Positions 1-8,844 of a DNA stretch of 64,000 bases are shown here, in pieces (positions within the stretch are counted from its first letter, which is position 1; each line of letters begins with the position of its first letter). The position numbers and the translations under genes are program-made. Below the pieces are notes generated by a model. The model ran no database searches. It had not been told where the DNA came from and saw only the letters and a program-made list of their open reading frames with translations. Source of the DNA: Herminiimonas contaminans (GTDB taxonomy: Bacteria; Pseudomonadota; Gammaproteobacteria; Burkholderiales; Burkholderiaceae_D); the NCBI RefSeq assembly GCF_015645465.1, contig NZ_JADOEL010000005.1:124001-188000 (forward strand), given 5' to 3'.

Positions 1-641
1 GCGTTTGCTCATGCTCGCGGACTGGCTGCTGCCCCATGCAGCGCGCAATTTGGAAATAAATCCCATTTCTTCCCCTCGTTGAACAGTTCTCTTCAATCGG
101 TTAAACATTCGACCGTCTGAATCTGCTGTACTTTTTCAAGCCGCGGTTTGCGCCTGGGCTCATTTGGCACCTCAGGCACGATGCGGCATGTAATGAATTG
201 CACATTGCATGCCAGCTAAAAATTCCATATCCGCGACTGAGCACCCGCCACCAGGAAGAAAAATATCCTTTAAAAATAGAAACTTAGGAGCGCCACTCGG
301 ATTCGGCTGATGCGTCAGGCACGGCGAGCGAGGAAATGGTGTTCCGCCGTTACGTTACAAGGGGAACAAATTGTTTCGAATGTGCAGGGGTCAGGCAGAC
401 ACTCCGGAATAATTACGAATGTTAATTTTCCGTGAAATTTAGCCCGCTTCATACGCGGGGACTTAAGCGTGTTTTTTGCCCTAAAGGACAATCCCGCCAT
501 CACCAAGAGACAAGTGCCATTTCTGCGTGCTTGCACCAAGCTTCAAACGACACCTTGAATGCCCGCGCCATAGCCATTCAGTTGTACCTCCGGATGATTT
601 GAGAAAAACAGCCACCACGCTGAATCTAGTCAGGATTTCTC
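1..641. other. Left-edge stretch without a convincing gene
   Basis: This stretch of about 640 bases upstream of the autotransporter holds no coding region I would defend. A 74-codon minus-strand frame (315-539) has no recognisable product. A short GC hairpin (arms 443-447 and 455-459) is followed after 12 bases by six T residues at 472-477, which could be a weak plus-strand terminator of a gene to the left. No clear sigma-70 promoter for the autotransporter was found by eye. Confidence 0.5.
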
Positions 642-3600
642 ATGAAAAAAAAGATGAGCGCAGCCATAGCCCGATGCCGCAGAAGTACGCCGACATGTGC
701 CGCCGTACTTCTCCTGTTTCTGGTAGATGAAAGCCAGGCACAAATCACCATAGGTCCCGGTAATGTCACGACCACAACATCGGTAGCTGCGGGCACCACT
801 ACTACTGTGGTCGGCAATACCAACATCACAGTGCCAGCGGCCAACGCCATCAACGTCAACAGCGGCGGTACGCTGCTACTCGATAGCACCGCCGGGCCGA
901 CACCGGGACAGATCAACATCACCACGGGCGGAAGCGGCATTGGCCTCAACTCGACAGGCGGCAACATCCAATCAAGCGGACAACTGGTGCTGCAGTCTGC
1001 AGGCGGCCATGCGGTACTGGCGAGCGGCGCTGGCAGCAACATCACGCTCAATGGCGGTGTGAACATCGGCACTATCGGTACCGGCAGCGGTTTGATCGGA
1101 TTAAGTGGTGGCCAGATAGATGCGACGAATGTAAGCATCAACAATACCGGTGCATCATCCGGTTACGGTGCAGTCGCAGAAAGCGGCAGCAGCATCCGCT
1201 TGCATGGCACGACCAATATAGCTACCACAGGCACCAGTTCCATCGTACTCGGCGCGTCCGCCAGTGGCAGCCTGCTGGATGTGACGTCGGCCGCGACCAT
1301 CACAGGCGGAGCAAGATCAACCGGCATTTATATGCTCAATGGTGGGCAGGTTGGATTACGCTCCGGCTCTGTCATCAATATGCAAGGCATAGGCGCGGTT
1401 GGCATGATGGTTGATAACACGAGCAGCACACTGGGCAGCGGCATAACGATCAATCTGAACGGAGCCGGTGCCGGTAATGGCAGTACCGGTGTTGTGGTCA
1501 CACGTGGTGCTAGTCTTGGCGCACAGAATCTGACGATACAGGGAGCCAATGCCACACTTGGTGTCATGGTGAATGCAGGTAGCAATCTTAGTTTGACCGG
1601 CACCAATCTGATACGCATCAGCCAGTCCCAAAATGCGGGCTGGTACACCTCATCCTCAGGCTACCTCGTGACTGCTTCAGGTGCGATGTATACCGGTTTT
1701 ACATCGACTGCGACAAGCACACGTGCCGGCCTGGCGACCAGCGGCGGTACGATCTACAGTAGCGGCACCACAATAGAAGTCAGTCCTAGCAACGGTTACG
1801 GCGTATGGGCCAACGCCACTGCATCCGGCTCGGCCACCGTCACACTGGATAACAATGCCATCACGACCACAGGTAATGCCTCCTATGGTTTGAAAGCGAC
1901 GACCAATGCAGCCGGTGCCAATGTAGCGCAAATTACAGCCAACAATACGCAAATACAAAGTTCCGGTGGTGGTGGTGCCATGATCATCGAATCCTTTGCC
2001 GGCGAAGCGTCCATCACACTGAACAATTCAATAGTGCGGGCAACGGGCGCGAGTACCAGCGGCCTGGTATCGAGCAATAACTCAGCTGCCAATACCAATC
2101 GTTTCAACATGTCGGGCGGCGAACTTAGCAGTGCCTCGGGTGATGCAATTGAAGCTTATGGTGGCTTATTAGTGGCGACGATAGGCGATGGCGCGCGCGT
2201 CAGCAGTCCGGCCAACCTGCTGTATGTGGCGAACGGCGCACAAGCGCAATTGACGGCGTCTGGCAATAGCGTGCTAACGGGCGATGTACGGGTCAGCGGC
2301 GTGGCAGTCAACCTGGGCACACGTATAGGTGACTGCTTCGAAGAGAGCGCCGGTCCACTCGTAGGCGGCCCCTGCGCCGTATACGCCGCACCCGCTGCCG
2401 GTGCACCGACCGCCGACCTCACACTGCTTTCCGGTACAACATGGACCGGTGCCTCCTTGGGTGCCACCAATGTGACCGTCAACAATGCGAGCTGGAACGT
2501 CACCGCGAACTCCCTGATTACACAGGCGTTGACGAATGCAGGTACGGTTGCTTTCACACCGTATGCCGGTGCATACCGCACCCTGACGACTAACAACTAC
2601 ATAGGCCAGGGTGGTTCGCTGGGCCTCAACACCTACCTCGCTACAGATGGCTCACCTTCCGATTTACTGGTAATCAACGGTGGTACTGCATCCGGCACCT
2701 CCAGCCTGCTTATCAACAATACCGGACCCGGCGCAGTCACCACCGGCAACGGGATACAGGTAATCAAGAACCTGGCTGGTGGTACCACGGCGACCAGCGC
2801 TTTTCATCTGGGACGCGCCGCGGTGGCAGGTCCGTATGAATATGAACTGCATCGCGGCGCACTCGATGGCAGTGATCCTGATGGCTGGTATTTACGCACC
2901 CGGCAGAATGACTGTGCGATGCCGGGTGCCCCCTGCCCTGCACCATACATCCGTCCGGAAATCTCGGTCTACACTGCGATCGCACCTAGCGCGCTGCTAT
3001 ACAGCAGTACCTTGCTCGATACCCTGGATGAACGCATAGGACGCAGCGAAGGCCCGTCCCCGCAAACAGGCCTGGCTGCAGGTGATGCCGACAAAAAGGA
3101 TCGCAATGTGTGGGGACGCCTGCTCGGCATGCGCGGTTCACGCAACGGTGACGTGCGCGGCATCTACGGCTATGGCCCCAGCTACGACTACAGCTTCCAG
3201 GGCATACAGGTAGGTACCGATCTGTATCGCAAGCCGCGTGAAGATGGCCATAGGGACCAGGCAGGTATTTATGGTGCGATAGGCTACGCCAAAACCAATG
3301 TCATCCACTATGACCAAACCCAGGCCGGCAACAATCGCTTCACCGGCTACAGCATAGGCGGCTACTGGACACACATGAGTGCAGAAGATGCTTATGTAGA
3401 TCTGATCGGGCAAGTGACCAAATACGACGTCAAGGCCAGCTCACAACGCGGCCTGCCTGACATGAAAACAAATGGCCTGGGCTGGGCGGTATCAGGAGAG
3501 ATAGGCAAACCGATACGCATGGAAAAGGACTGGATCGTCGAACCGCAAGGACAACTGGTGTATCAATCATTACATCTGGACGATGCGATAGACGCTGGCT

Positions 3601-3935
3601 CTACCCTGCAATTCAGCAATATGGATTCGCTGCAAGGGCGCCTGGGTGTGCGCATCGCCAAAGATACCAAGGGCAAGGAAGAAGCCACCGGTGGCGGCGT
3701 ACGCTTTAGTGTGTGGCGTGAATTCAGGGGCAATCCGGTCACATCGATATCGACTGCCAGCGGCTATTTGCCGTTTCGTGCCGACATGGGCGGCAGCTGG
3801 TGGGAAATCAAGGCGGGCATGACATCCAAGCGCAGCAAGCGCACCTACCTCTACGGCAACATCGGTTATCAACAAACCTTCGACAAGGCCGCCTATGCAT
3901 GGGATGCCAAAATAGGTATGCGCATGGACTGGTAG
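642..3935 (+). CDS. Autotransporter (type Va secretion) with beta-helix-like passenger
   Basis: Predicted self-secreting outer membrane protein of 1097 residues. Residues 1-33 look like a signal peptide (basic start, hydrophobic LLLFLV core, cleavage after SQA). Residues 34 to about 780 are a Gly/Ser/Thr/Asn-rich passenger of short repeating strands, as in pertactin-like beta-helices. From about 820 to the end is an autotransporter barrel domain with alternating aromatic strands (for example YGAIGYAKT, YSIGGYWTHM) and a terminal RMDW with the final aromatic residue expected for BAM recognition. A weak AGG lies about 10 bases before the ATG. The family role is usually adhesion or surface display; the ligand cannot be read from the sequence. 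It converges with the Omp85-type gene 15 bases away. Confidence 0.88.
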   Translation: MKKKMSAAIARCRRSTPTCAAVLLLFLVDESQAQITIGPGNVTTTTSVAAGTTTTVVGNTNITVPAANAINVNSGGTLLLDSTAGPTPGQINITTGGSGIGLNSTGGNIQSSGQLVLQSAGGHAVLASGAGSNITLNGGVNIGTIGTGSGLIGLSGGQIDATNVSINNTGASSGYGAVAESGSSIRLHGTTNIATTGTSSIVLGASASGSLLDVTSAATITGGARSTGIYMLNGGQVGLRSGSVINMQGIGAVGMMVDNTSSTLGSGITINLNGAGAGNGSTGVVVTRGASLGAQNLTIQGANATLGVMVNAGSNLSLTGTNLIRISQSQNAGWYTSSSGYLVTASGAMYTGFTSTATSTRAGLATSGGTIYSSGTTIEVSPSNGYGVWANATASGSATVTLDNNAITTTGNASYGLKATTNAAGANVAQITANNTQIQSSGGGGAMIIESFAGEASITLNNSIVRATGASTSGLVSSNNSAANTNRFNMSGGELSSASGDAIEAYGGLLVATIGDGARVSSPANLLYVANGAQAQLTASGNSVLTGDVRVSGVAVNLGTRIGDCFEESAGPLVGGPCAVYAAPAAGAPTADLTLLSGTTWTGASLGATNVTVNNASWNVTANSLITQALTNAGTVAFTPYAGAYRTLTTNNYIGQGGSLGLNTYLATDGSPSDLLVINGGTASGTSSLLINNTGPGAVTTGNGIQVIKNLAGGTTATSAFHLGRAAVAGPYEYELHRGALDGSDPDGWYLRTRQNDCAMPGAPCPAPYIRPEISVYTAIAPSALLYSSTLLDTLDERIGRSEGPSPQTGLAAGDADKKDRNVWGRLLGMRGSRNGDVRGIYGYGPSYDYSFQGIQVGTDLYRKPREDGHRDQAGIYGAIGYAKTNVIHYDQTQAGNNRFTGYSIGGYWTHMSAEDAYVDLIGQVTKYDVKASSQRGLPDMKTNGLGWAVSGEIGKPIRMEKDWIVEPQGQLVYQSLHLDDAIDAGSTLQFSNMDSLQGRLGVRIAKDTKGKEEATGGGVRFSVWREFRGNPVTSISTASGYLPFRADMGGSWWEIKAGMTSKRSKRTYLYGNIGYQQTFDKAAYAWDAKIGMRMDW

Positions 3936-3950
3936 AGCAGCGCGTTGAGC

Positions 3951-5108
3951 TCAACGCCAGGCGCTTCCTATCTGTATATAAAACGCATTGTCGTCCTTGC
4001 CGCGCGCCACATCGATACCCAGTGAAAGTCCCAGCTTGCGCGCGATCAAATAGCGGAAGCCTGCGCCTACACTGGTAGCGGTTGATGCACTCGAGAAGTC
4101 ATTCCATTTGCCATAAGCCTTGCCCGCACCTGTAAATCCCAATACCGACCAGCGTGGTGTGACATCCCAGCGTAACTCGAGCTCCGTAACTATGGCGTTT
4201 TGATCCTGATAGCGTCCTTTGGATACCCCGCGCAGATCGACATAAGGTTGCGCATAGAACGGAATATCGCCGCTGGAAAAACGTCCATCCGCACGCAGGC
4301 CCAGTATCCATTTCTCGGAAAGCGGCAGCCAGGTATAGCCACGCGCATTGTATTGATTGAAATCCTGCTTGCCACCGAAAGCACCACGAGCAAATTGCGC
4401 TTCAAACTCAGCGTAGGTACCGCGACTCGGATAGAACATGTTGTCGCGTGTATCGTAATCAACCACCAGCCCCAGCTTACCGATCTTCAGGTCCCTGCCC
4501 GGGAGATTGAGTTCATTCGCGACTTCGCCGGTAAAGCGCGTATTCGAATCGAAGTAGACATAGCGCGGACCGACATACCAATGGGAGTCCCCCACGCGCG
4601 TCAGCAATTGCTGCATGAAAAACACACCGTCGAGTTCATAGCCGCGGGGCCGACTCGACTGGCCATAGTAGTCGAGGTTGGCATGCATCTTGGCGATGGC
4701 ACCAAGATAACGATAACGATCGGCGTCCCAGGTATGAAAATGCGCGAGGCCAGCGCCCCAGGTTCCGTTGTCAGTTTTTGCGCCACCTAACACGGTGATA
4801 TTCGGTGGTGCCATACCCTTGCCGCTATTCTTTGCTTCAGCGGCAGCTTCAGAAATTGACTGTGAAAAAAAAGCCATGCCCACACCCAGGCCATAGCCTA
4901 TCGCCGGTTCCGTAATGATGGTCGGCACGACCAGCGCACCTTTGTGGTTAAGCAGAAAATCGCTCAGGTCCAGCTTGCCGTCTTCCGGATCAAAAAACTG
5001 TATCGGCTTGTCGTTCGCATGTCCTTGCGGAGCACCGGCAAAAGCGAGCAGCAAGCCGAGAATAACAGCTGTAAGCGTACGGAATGGCAAAGCAAAGTGG
5101 GCTTGCAT
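3951..5108 (-). CDS. BamA/TamA-type (Omp85, surface antigen D15) outer membrane barrel protein without POTRA domains
   Basis: Predicted 385-residue outer membrane barrel. The ATG at 5108 is chosen because GGAAGG lies about 8 bases upstream and it opens a clean signal peptide (hydrophobic core AVILGLLLAFAG, cleavage near GHA); a longer frame to 5177 lacks these. The segment DYDTRDNMFYPSRGTY is the signature of the bacterial surface antigen barrel, and LRGVSKGRYQDQ resembles the conserved loop-6 RGxxxGxxxxxx element. The region before the barrel (about 60 residues) is too short for POTRA domains, unlike BamA or TamA. Such short members are common but their clients are mostly unknown. It may or may not assist the neighbouring convergent autotransporter. 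Confidence 0.8.
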   Translation of the reverse strand: MQAHFALPFRTLTAVILGLLLAFAGAPQGHANDKPIQFFDPEDGKLDLSDFLLNHKGALVVPTIITEPAIGYGLGVGMAFFSQSISEAAAEAKNSGKGMAPPNITVLGGAKTDNGTWGAGLAHFHTWDADRYRYLGAIAKMHANLDYYGQSSRPRGYELDGVFFMQQLLTRVGDSHWYVGPRYVYFDSNTRFTGEVANELNLPGRDLKIGKLGLVVDYDTRDNMFYPSRGTYAEFEAQFARGAFGGKQDFNQYNARGYTWLPLSEKWILGLRADGRFSSGDIPFYAQPYVDLRGVSKGRYQDQNAIVTELELRWDVTPRWSVLGFTGAGKAYGKWNDFSSASTATSVGAGFRYLIARKLGLSLGIDVARGKDDNAFYIQIGSAWR

Positions 5109-5294
5109 GCGATTTACCTTCCGATATCCTGGTGCACATACATGAAGCCCATGAAAAGCCCGGGCACGGGGATTCATGCTCTGCTATGCAGGTAAGGCAG
5201 GCAATCGTACTTTGGGGTGTAGCTAAATGCCCTAAAGTGCATTCAGTACGATGGAGGGAAGTAAAGCGTAAAAAGGATAATTACTGGCAAGCCA

Positions 5295-5320
5295 GCTATT
5301 CCAGCGAGGCTGGAAATAGC
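5295..5320 (-). terminator. Hairpin downstream of ribE
   Basis: GCTATTCCAGC (5295-5305) and GCTGGAAATAGC (5309-5320) form a near-perfect stem with one bulged base and a 3-base loop, 32 bases beyond the ribE stop. On the minus strand it is followed only by a loose T-rich stretch, so it is a possible rib operon terminator or mRNA 3' end stabiliser rather than a textbook intrinsic terminator. Confidence 0.35.
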
Positions 5321-5351
5321 ATGGCCAAATGGATGCAATTTATGCAGTGAC

Positions 5352-5963
5352 TTATTTAGATTGCGACAACATGCGCTCAACATAACGCGCGATCAAATCA
5401 ATCTCGAGATTGACCTTGCTGCCTACCTTAAGATGCTTGAGCGTCGTGACCTGTACCGTATGCGGAATCAGGTTGACCGAGAAAGTACATGCGGCTGCAC
5501 TATCGGCCACGGTATTCACCGTCAGTGATACACCGTTGATAACGATAGAACCTTTAACCGCGATGAACTTGCCCAGTTCCTTGGGAGCGTCGACTGCCAG
5601 CAGCCAAGACTCGCCGACTGGCTCAAACTTGCTGACCGTACCCAGTCCGTCAACGTGGCCGGAAACCAGGTGACCGCCGAGGCGCTCGGACAGGGTTACT
5701 GCTTTTTCCAGGTTCACTTCGCCGATTGCATCCAGCCCTGCCGTGCAATTCAAGCTTTCGCGCGAGACGTCGACGTCAAACTGTTTGTCGGTTTTAGCCA
5801 CCACTGTCATGCACGCACCGTTGAGCGTGATTGAATCGCCGAGCGCGACGTCAGCCAGCGGCAGGCCGCCGGCATCGACGGTCAGGCGGTGTCCGGCATC
5901 GGCATCGCCGAGCGGGGTGATGTGGGTGATTTTGCCGATGGCAGCGACGATTCCAGTAAACAT
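5352..5963 (-). CDS. ribE: Riboflavin synthase alpha subunit
   Basis: Cytosolic enzyme that dismutates two 6,7-dimethyl-8-ribityllumazine molecules into riboflavin and the pyrimidinedione. The 203-residue protein begins MFTGIV, the universal start of the family, and has the expected two lumazine-binding halves: residues 1-97 containing the GHLVSGHVDGLG segment, and 98-190 containing KGSIVINGVSLTV. It lies 17 bases after ribD on the same strand, so the two are probably cotranscribed. The usual partners ribBA and ribH are not in the window. Length and motifs are normal. The symbol follows the E. coli ribC/ribE usage. Confidence 0.97.
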   Translation of the reverse strand: MFTGIVAAIGKITHITPLGDADAGHRLTVDAGGLPLADVALGDSITLNGACMTVVAKTDKQFDVDVSRESLNCTAGLDAIGEVNLEKAVTLSERLGGHLVSGHVDGLGTVSKFEPVGESWLLAVDAPKELGKFIAVKGSIVINGVSLTVNTVADSAAACTFSVNLIPHTVQVTTLKHLKVGSKVNLEIDLIARYVERMLSQSK

Positions 5964-5980
5964 GATGGCGTGAAAATTAG

Positions 5981-7072
5981 TTAGATGAAACGAGCAAGGA
6001 TACGCAAATCGGCACCGATCTGCTTGACCTCATGGAAAGTTAAGTTTTTCTTATGCTCCAGCGATTCCAGCGGCGGCAGGTTGAACATGCGCTGCGCGTC
6101 GCCCAGCAGCGTCGGTGCCAGATACACCAGCAACTCATCGACACAGCCTTCACGTATCAGTGAGCCATTTAATTTAAAGCCTGCTTCCACATGCAATTCA
6201 TTGATCTGGCGTCGTCCCAATTCCTGCATCAGCGCAGCCAGATCCACCTTGCCGCTGGCGTTCGGCAGCACGATGACTTCATGACCGAGGTCACGCAAGG
6301 GCTTTTCTTTTTCCGGATTGGATTGTGCAGCCACGATCAGGGAGCCGCCACCACTCAAGACACGCGCGTGCTGGCTGATCTGCAACTGGCTATCGATCAC
6401 GATGCGTTGTGGCTGGCGTGGGGTGTCGATGGCGCGCACATTCAATTGCGGATCATCTTCCATCACGGTACCGATACCGGTCAGGATGGCGCAGGCACGC
6501 GCACGCCAGTAGTGGCCATCGGCGCGCGCTTCGTCACCGGTGATCCATTGGCTAATCCCGTTATGCAGTGCCGTCATGCCGTCCAGACTGGCCGCGCTCT
6601 TCATGCGTACCCATGGCTTGCCGCGCTGCATGCGCGACAGGAAGCCGATATTCATCTCGCGTGCTTCTTCTTCCAGCACGCCGCACGTTACTTGTATGCC
6701 CGCCGCTTCCAGCCGCGCCAGCCCCTGCCCTGCAACCAGCGGATTTGGATCGGCGATGGCAGCCACTACCCGCCCGACCCGCGCGCGTATCAATGCATCG
6801 GCGCATGGTGGTGTGCGGCCGTGATGGCTGCATGGTTCCAGCGTGACATAGACAGTAGAGCCGCTGACATCAAAGCCGCGATCTGCCGCATCATTCAGCG
6901 CCTGCACTTCGGCATGCGCATGACCGACCGGCTGCGTATAGCCGCTGCCTATGACTTTGTTTTCCTTGACGATGACGCAACCCACGCGCGGATTGGGCGT
7001 GGTGGTGAACATGCCTTTGGCGGCCAGTTCCAGTGCCAGGCGTATGCCTTGTACGTCGCTATGAATTTCCAC
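5981..7072 (-). CDS. ribD: Bifunctional diaminohydroxyphosphoribosylaminopyrimidine deaminase / 5-amino-6-(5-phosphoribosylamino)uracil reductase
   Basis: Catalyses two early riboflavin steps: zinc-dependent deamination of the pyrimidine, then NADPH reduction of the ribose. Residues 1-145 are the CMP/dCMP deaminase-like domain, with the zinc site in GHAHAEVQAL (catalytic His-Ala-Glu) and the PCSHHGRTPPC pair of cysteines. Residues 146-363 are the DHFR-like RibD_C reductase domain (VRMKSAASLDGMTA, LHVEAGFKLNGS). At 363 residues it is full length. It heads the ribD-ribE pair on the minus strand. No FMN riboswitch is seen in the 61 bases before it, so its promoter may lie within or before the fimT-like gene. 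Confidence 0.96.
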   Translation of the reverse strand: MEIHSDVQGIRLALELAAKGMFTTTPNPRVGCVIVKENKVIGSGYTQPVGHAHAEVQALNDAADRGFDVSGSTVYVTLEPCSHHGRTPPCADALIRARVGRVVAAIADPNPLVAGQGLARLEAAGIQVTCGVLEEEAREMNIGFLSRMQRGKPWVRMKSAASLDGMTALHNGISQWITGDEARADGHYWRARACAILTGIGTVMEDDPQLNVRAIDTPRQPQRIVIDSQLQISQHARVLSGGGSLIVAAQSNPEKEKPLRDLGHEVIVLPNASGKVDLAALMQELGRRQINELHVEAGFKLNGSLIREGCVDELLVYLAPTLLGDAQRMFNLPPLESLEHKKNLTFHEVKQIGADLRILARFI

Positions 7073-7133
7073 GTGTATCTTTACTGTTGATGTCGTTATA
7101 TCGGCTGCAGTGCGCTATATCGCTATACGCCTG

Positions 7134-7667
7134 TCAGCAACTGATCTTGTCTTTCAGCGGGTCACATATGCGCGGTCGTCCCAGGAAATTGATCACGACC
7201 TTGCGCTTGTATGGTCCCAGCTCCAGCAGCCAGTGCCCGGACTGCGCGACCTGCCTGCCAGCGTTGCTATGGCTACGGCCAGTACCGCTGTATGCGACAT
7301 ATTGTACTTTTGAATCACTAAAGCGTGGCGTGATCTGCAAATCGGCTACTTTCACGGCATGGGTGTGCAACACGGTTTCGTGGCTGTCCGGTCGCTGATT
7401 ATTGTTTTCATCGATAAACACCAACCATCCGCGCTGCCATTGCATGCCGTCCAGCGGCACCAGATCGACCCGGCGCCCGCGATGAATGGCCTCAGAACGT
7501 GCCAGATTGACAGCCATAAACAAGGCATTCGATGCCGTGGCCAGCCGCTGGGCTTGTATGATCTTTTGAAATACCGGCACCCCGCTCGCCAGGACGATGC
7601 TTACTATCGCCAGTGCCACCAGCAGTTCAACTATCGAATATCCGCTGTGATACGCGCGGCCTCTCAT
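7134..7667 (-). CDS. GspH/FimT-family minor type IV pseudopilin
   Basis: Predicted minor pilin or pseudopilin of about 177 residues, the last gene of a five-gene minor pilin operon. The N-terminus has a short basic leader ending in Gly followed by YSIVELLVALAIVS, the type III prepilin signal with Glu at position +5, cleaved and methylated by PilD. The C-terminal domain has the GspH/FimT pattern (LARSEAIHRGRRVDL, then FIDENNNQRP). I prefer the ATG at 7667, which gives a 9-residue leader; an upstream ATG at 7691 would overlap the preceding gene by 20 bases. Neither start has a strong ribosome site. It probably joins the priming tip complex of type IV pili. Confidence 0.85.
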   Translation of the reverse strand: MRGRAYHSGYSIVELLVALAIVSIVLASGVPVFQKIIQAQRLATASNALFMAVNLARSEAIHRGRRVDLVPLDGMQWQRGWLVFIDENNNQRPDSHETVLHTHAVKVADLQITPRFSDSKVQYVAYSGTGRSHSNAGRQVAQSGHWLLELGPYKRKVVINFLGRPRICDPLKDKISC

Positions 7668-7671
7668 AGCC

Positions 7672-8118
7672 TTACCAGCAACCTTCTGCATCTGCCGTCT
7701 TTTCGCCGCGACTATTCAGGCTCAAGGTACCGCATAGCGGATCGCGATAGGAAGAATTGACGCGCTCGGTCCCGGGGCGTGCAATCAGGCGTATGCAATG
7801 TCGAACGCCATCATCGCCGCATGGCTGCGCGCTGATTTCATAGGAGCTGCTGGTACTGCTTGCACCTGAAAACCATTTCATGCCGTGTACATGTTCATCA
7901 TTCGTGTGCGAAGAGAAAGCCCTGTAGCTCGTATGCACGGAGTAATAGCGTTCCTGTTGCTGCATCACCGTCATCAGCGCAGCACGGCCTTCCGTCCGCT
8001 TGCCTTTCACCACAGCATGTTGGTAAGACTGCACAGCCCAACCCGCGAGCAGCACCATAATGAACAAGGCGATCAATACCTCTATCAGCGTAAACCCGTT
8101 ATGCCAACGCATCTCCAC
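7672..8118 (-). CDS. pilE: PilE-type minor type IV pilin
   Basis: Predicted type IV pilin-like protein of 148 residues. A leader MEMRWHNG precedes FTLIEVLIALFIMV, a perfect prepilin cleavage and methylation motif with the hydrophobic alpha-1 helix. The following AVVKGKRTEGRAALM and QQQERYY segment matches PilE/ComP minor pilins of Pseudomonas and betaproteobacteria. Two cysteines near the C-terminus (DPLCGTL and AEGCW) could close the D-loop. It sits between pilX and the fimT-like gene with a spacing of 8 bases. In Pseudomonas pilY1 would lie just upstream; here it is absent. Confidence 0.85.
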   Translation of the reverse strand: MEMRWHNGFTLIEVLIALFIMVLLAGWAVQSYQHAVVKGKRTEGRAALMTVMQQQERYYSVHTSYRAFSSHTNDEHVHGMKWFSGASSTSSSYEISAQPCGDDGVRHCIRLIARPGTERVNSSYRDPLCGTLSLNSRGEKTADAEGCW

Positions 8119-8126
8119 CTCCGGTT

Positions 8127-8837
8127 TTAATTTCCTGCAGCATGCAGTTCATGCCAGTTAATAATCTCGCGCCAGCTCAGACGTCCGGTAGCAACGGATG
8201 GCTGCTCCTTAGTTAAAGCCTCTGCCTGCCGCTTCCGGTAAACGCTTTGCAATACCACCTGCGTGCCGACACTTGCGCCGTACCCTATGGCAGTGATTCG
8301 GTAAAAGTACGCAGGCTTGCCAGTCAATTGACTTACCTTGTGATCCACCATCAATTCAACGACATAGCGTGGCTCCCTTGCAGGCAAAGCAGCGATACCG
8401 GCCAGAAACTGATTCCCGGTAAAGCGGCCATAAGGCACCGTATGGGCGCCGTCGGCCGTATCGTCAAAAAAATTGATGCCTTCCCTCGCAGCTGCGCTGC
8501 CATCTGGAGCCGGGCGACACAAACCCAGGTGGGCATTGCCTAGTCCCCTGTTACAGCCCTCCTCATGTAACAAGGGAAAGCCCGACTCACTGTGTTGAGT
8601 AAAAATATGGCTACGGGATATTGCGGCATCGAAAGAATGTGCGATGTCGATCTCTGCATCCAGCAAGCCAGCTTCTGCGGCCTGGAAAGCGATATGCCTG
8701 TCCCTGTCATTACGTGCTGCCTTCTCACCCTGCAAGGCTATCCGCGCTGCTGCGAGTCCCAACATGAGTATCAGCAACAGCATCACCAGCACAGTGAGCA
8801 ATGTCGCACCGGCCTGTGAGAATTTGCTTTGCCACAT
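8127..8837 (-). CDS. pilX: Minor pilin PilX
   Basis: Predicted PilX-type minor pilin (about 236 residues from the ATG at 8837; an upstream ATG at 8870 is possible but overlaps pilW by 26 bases). The N-terminus has the PilX pattern QAGATLLTVLVMLLLILM followed by RIALQGEKAARNDRDRH and AFQAAEAGLLDAE, the hallmark of PF14341-type PilX N-termini, which lack the classic Glu+5. It follows pilW directly. PilX joins PilV and PilW in the pilus-tip initiation complex; in Pseudomonas this complex also contains PilY1, which has no gene here. Confidence 0.85.
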   Translation of the reverse strand: MWQSKFSQAGATLLTVLVMLLLILMLGLAAARIALQGEKAARNDRDRHIAFQAAEAGLLDAEIDIAHSFDAAISRSHIFTQHSESGFPLLHEEGCNRGLGNAHLGLCRPAPDGSAAAREGINFFDDTADGAHTVPYGRFTGNQFLAGIAALPAREPRYVVELMVDHKVSQLTGKPAYFYRITAIGYGASVGTQVVLQSVYRKRQAEALTKEQPSVATGRLSWREIINWHELHAAGN

Positions 8838-8844
8838 GGGCCGC

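Noticed and set aside
1-12. A minus-strand ATG at 10-12 that could start a gene running off the left edge
   Set aside because: Only four codons are visible and no ribosome site precedes it.
315-539. A 74-codon minus-strand frame in the left intergenic stretch
   Set aside because: No ribosome site, no recognisable pattern and no neighbour to support it.
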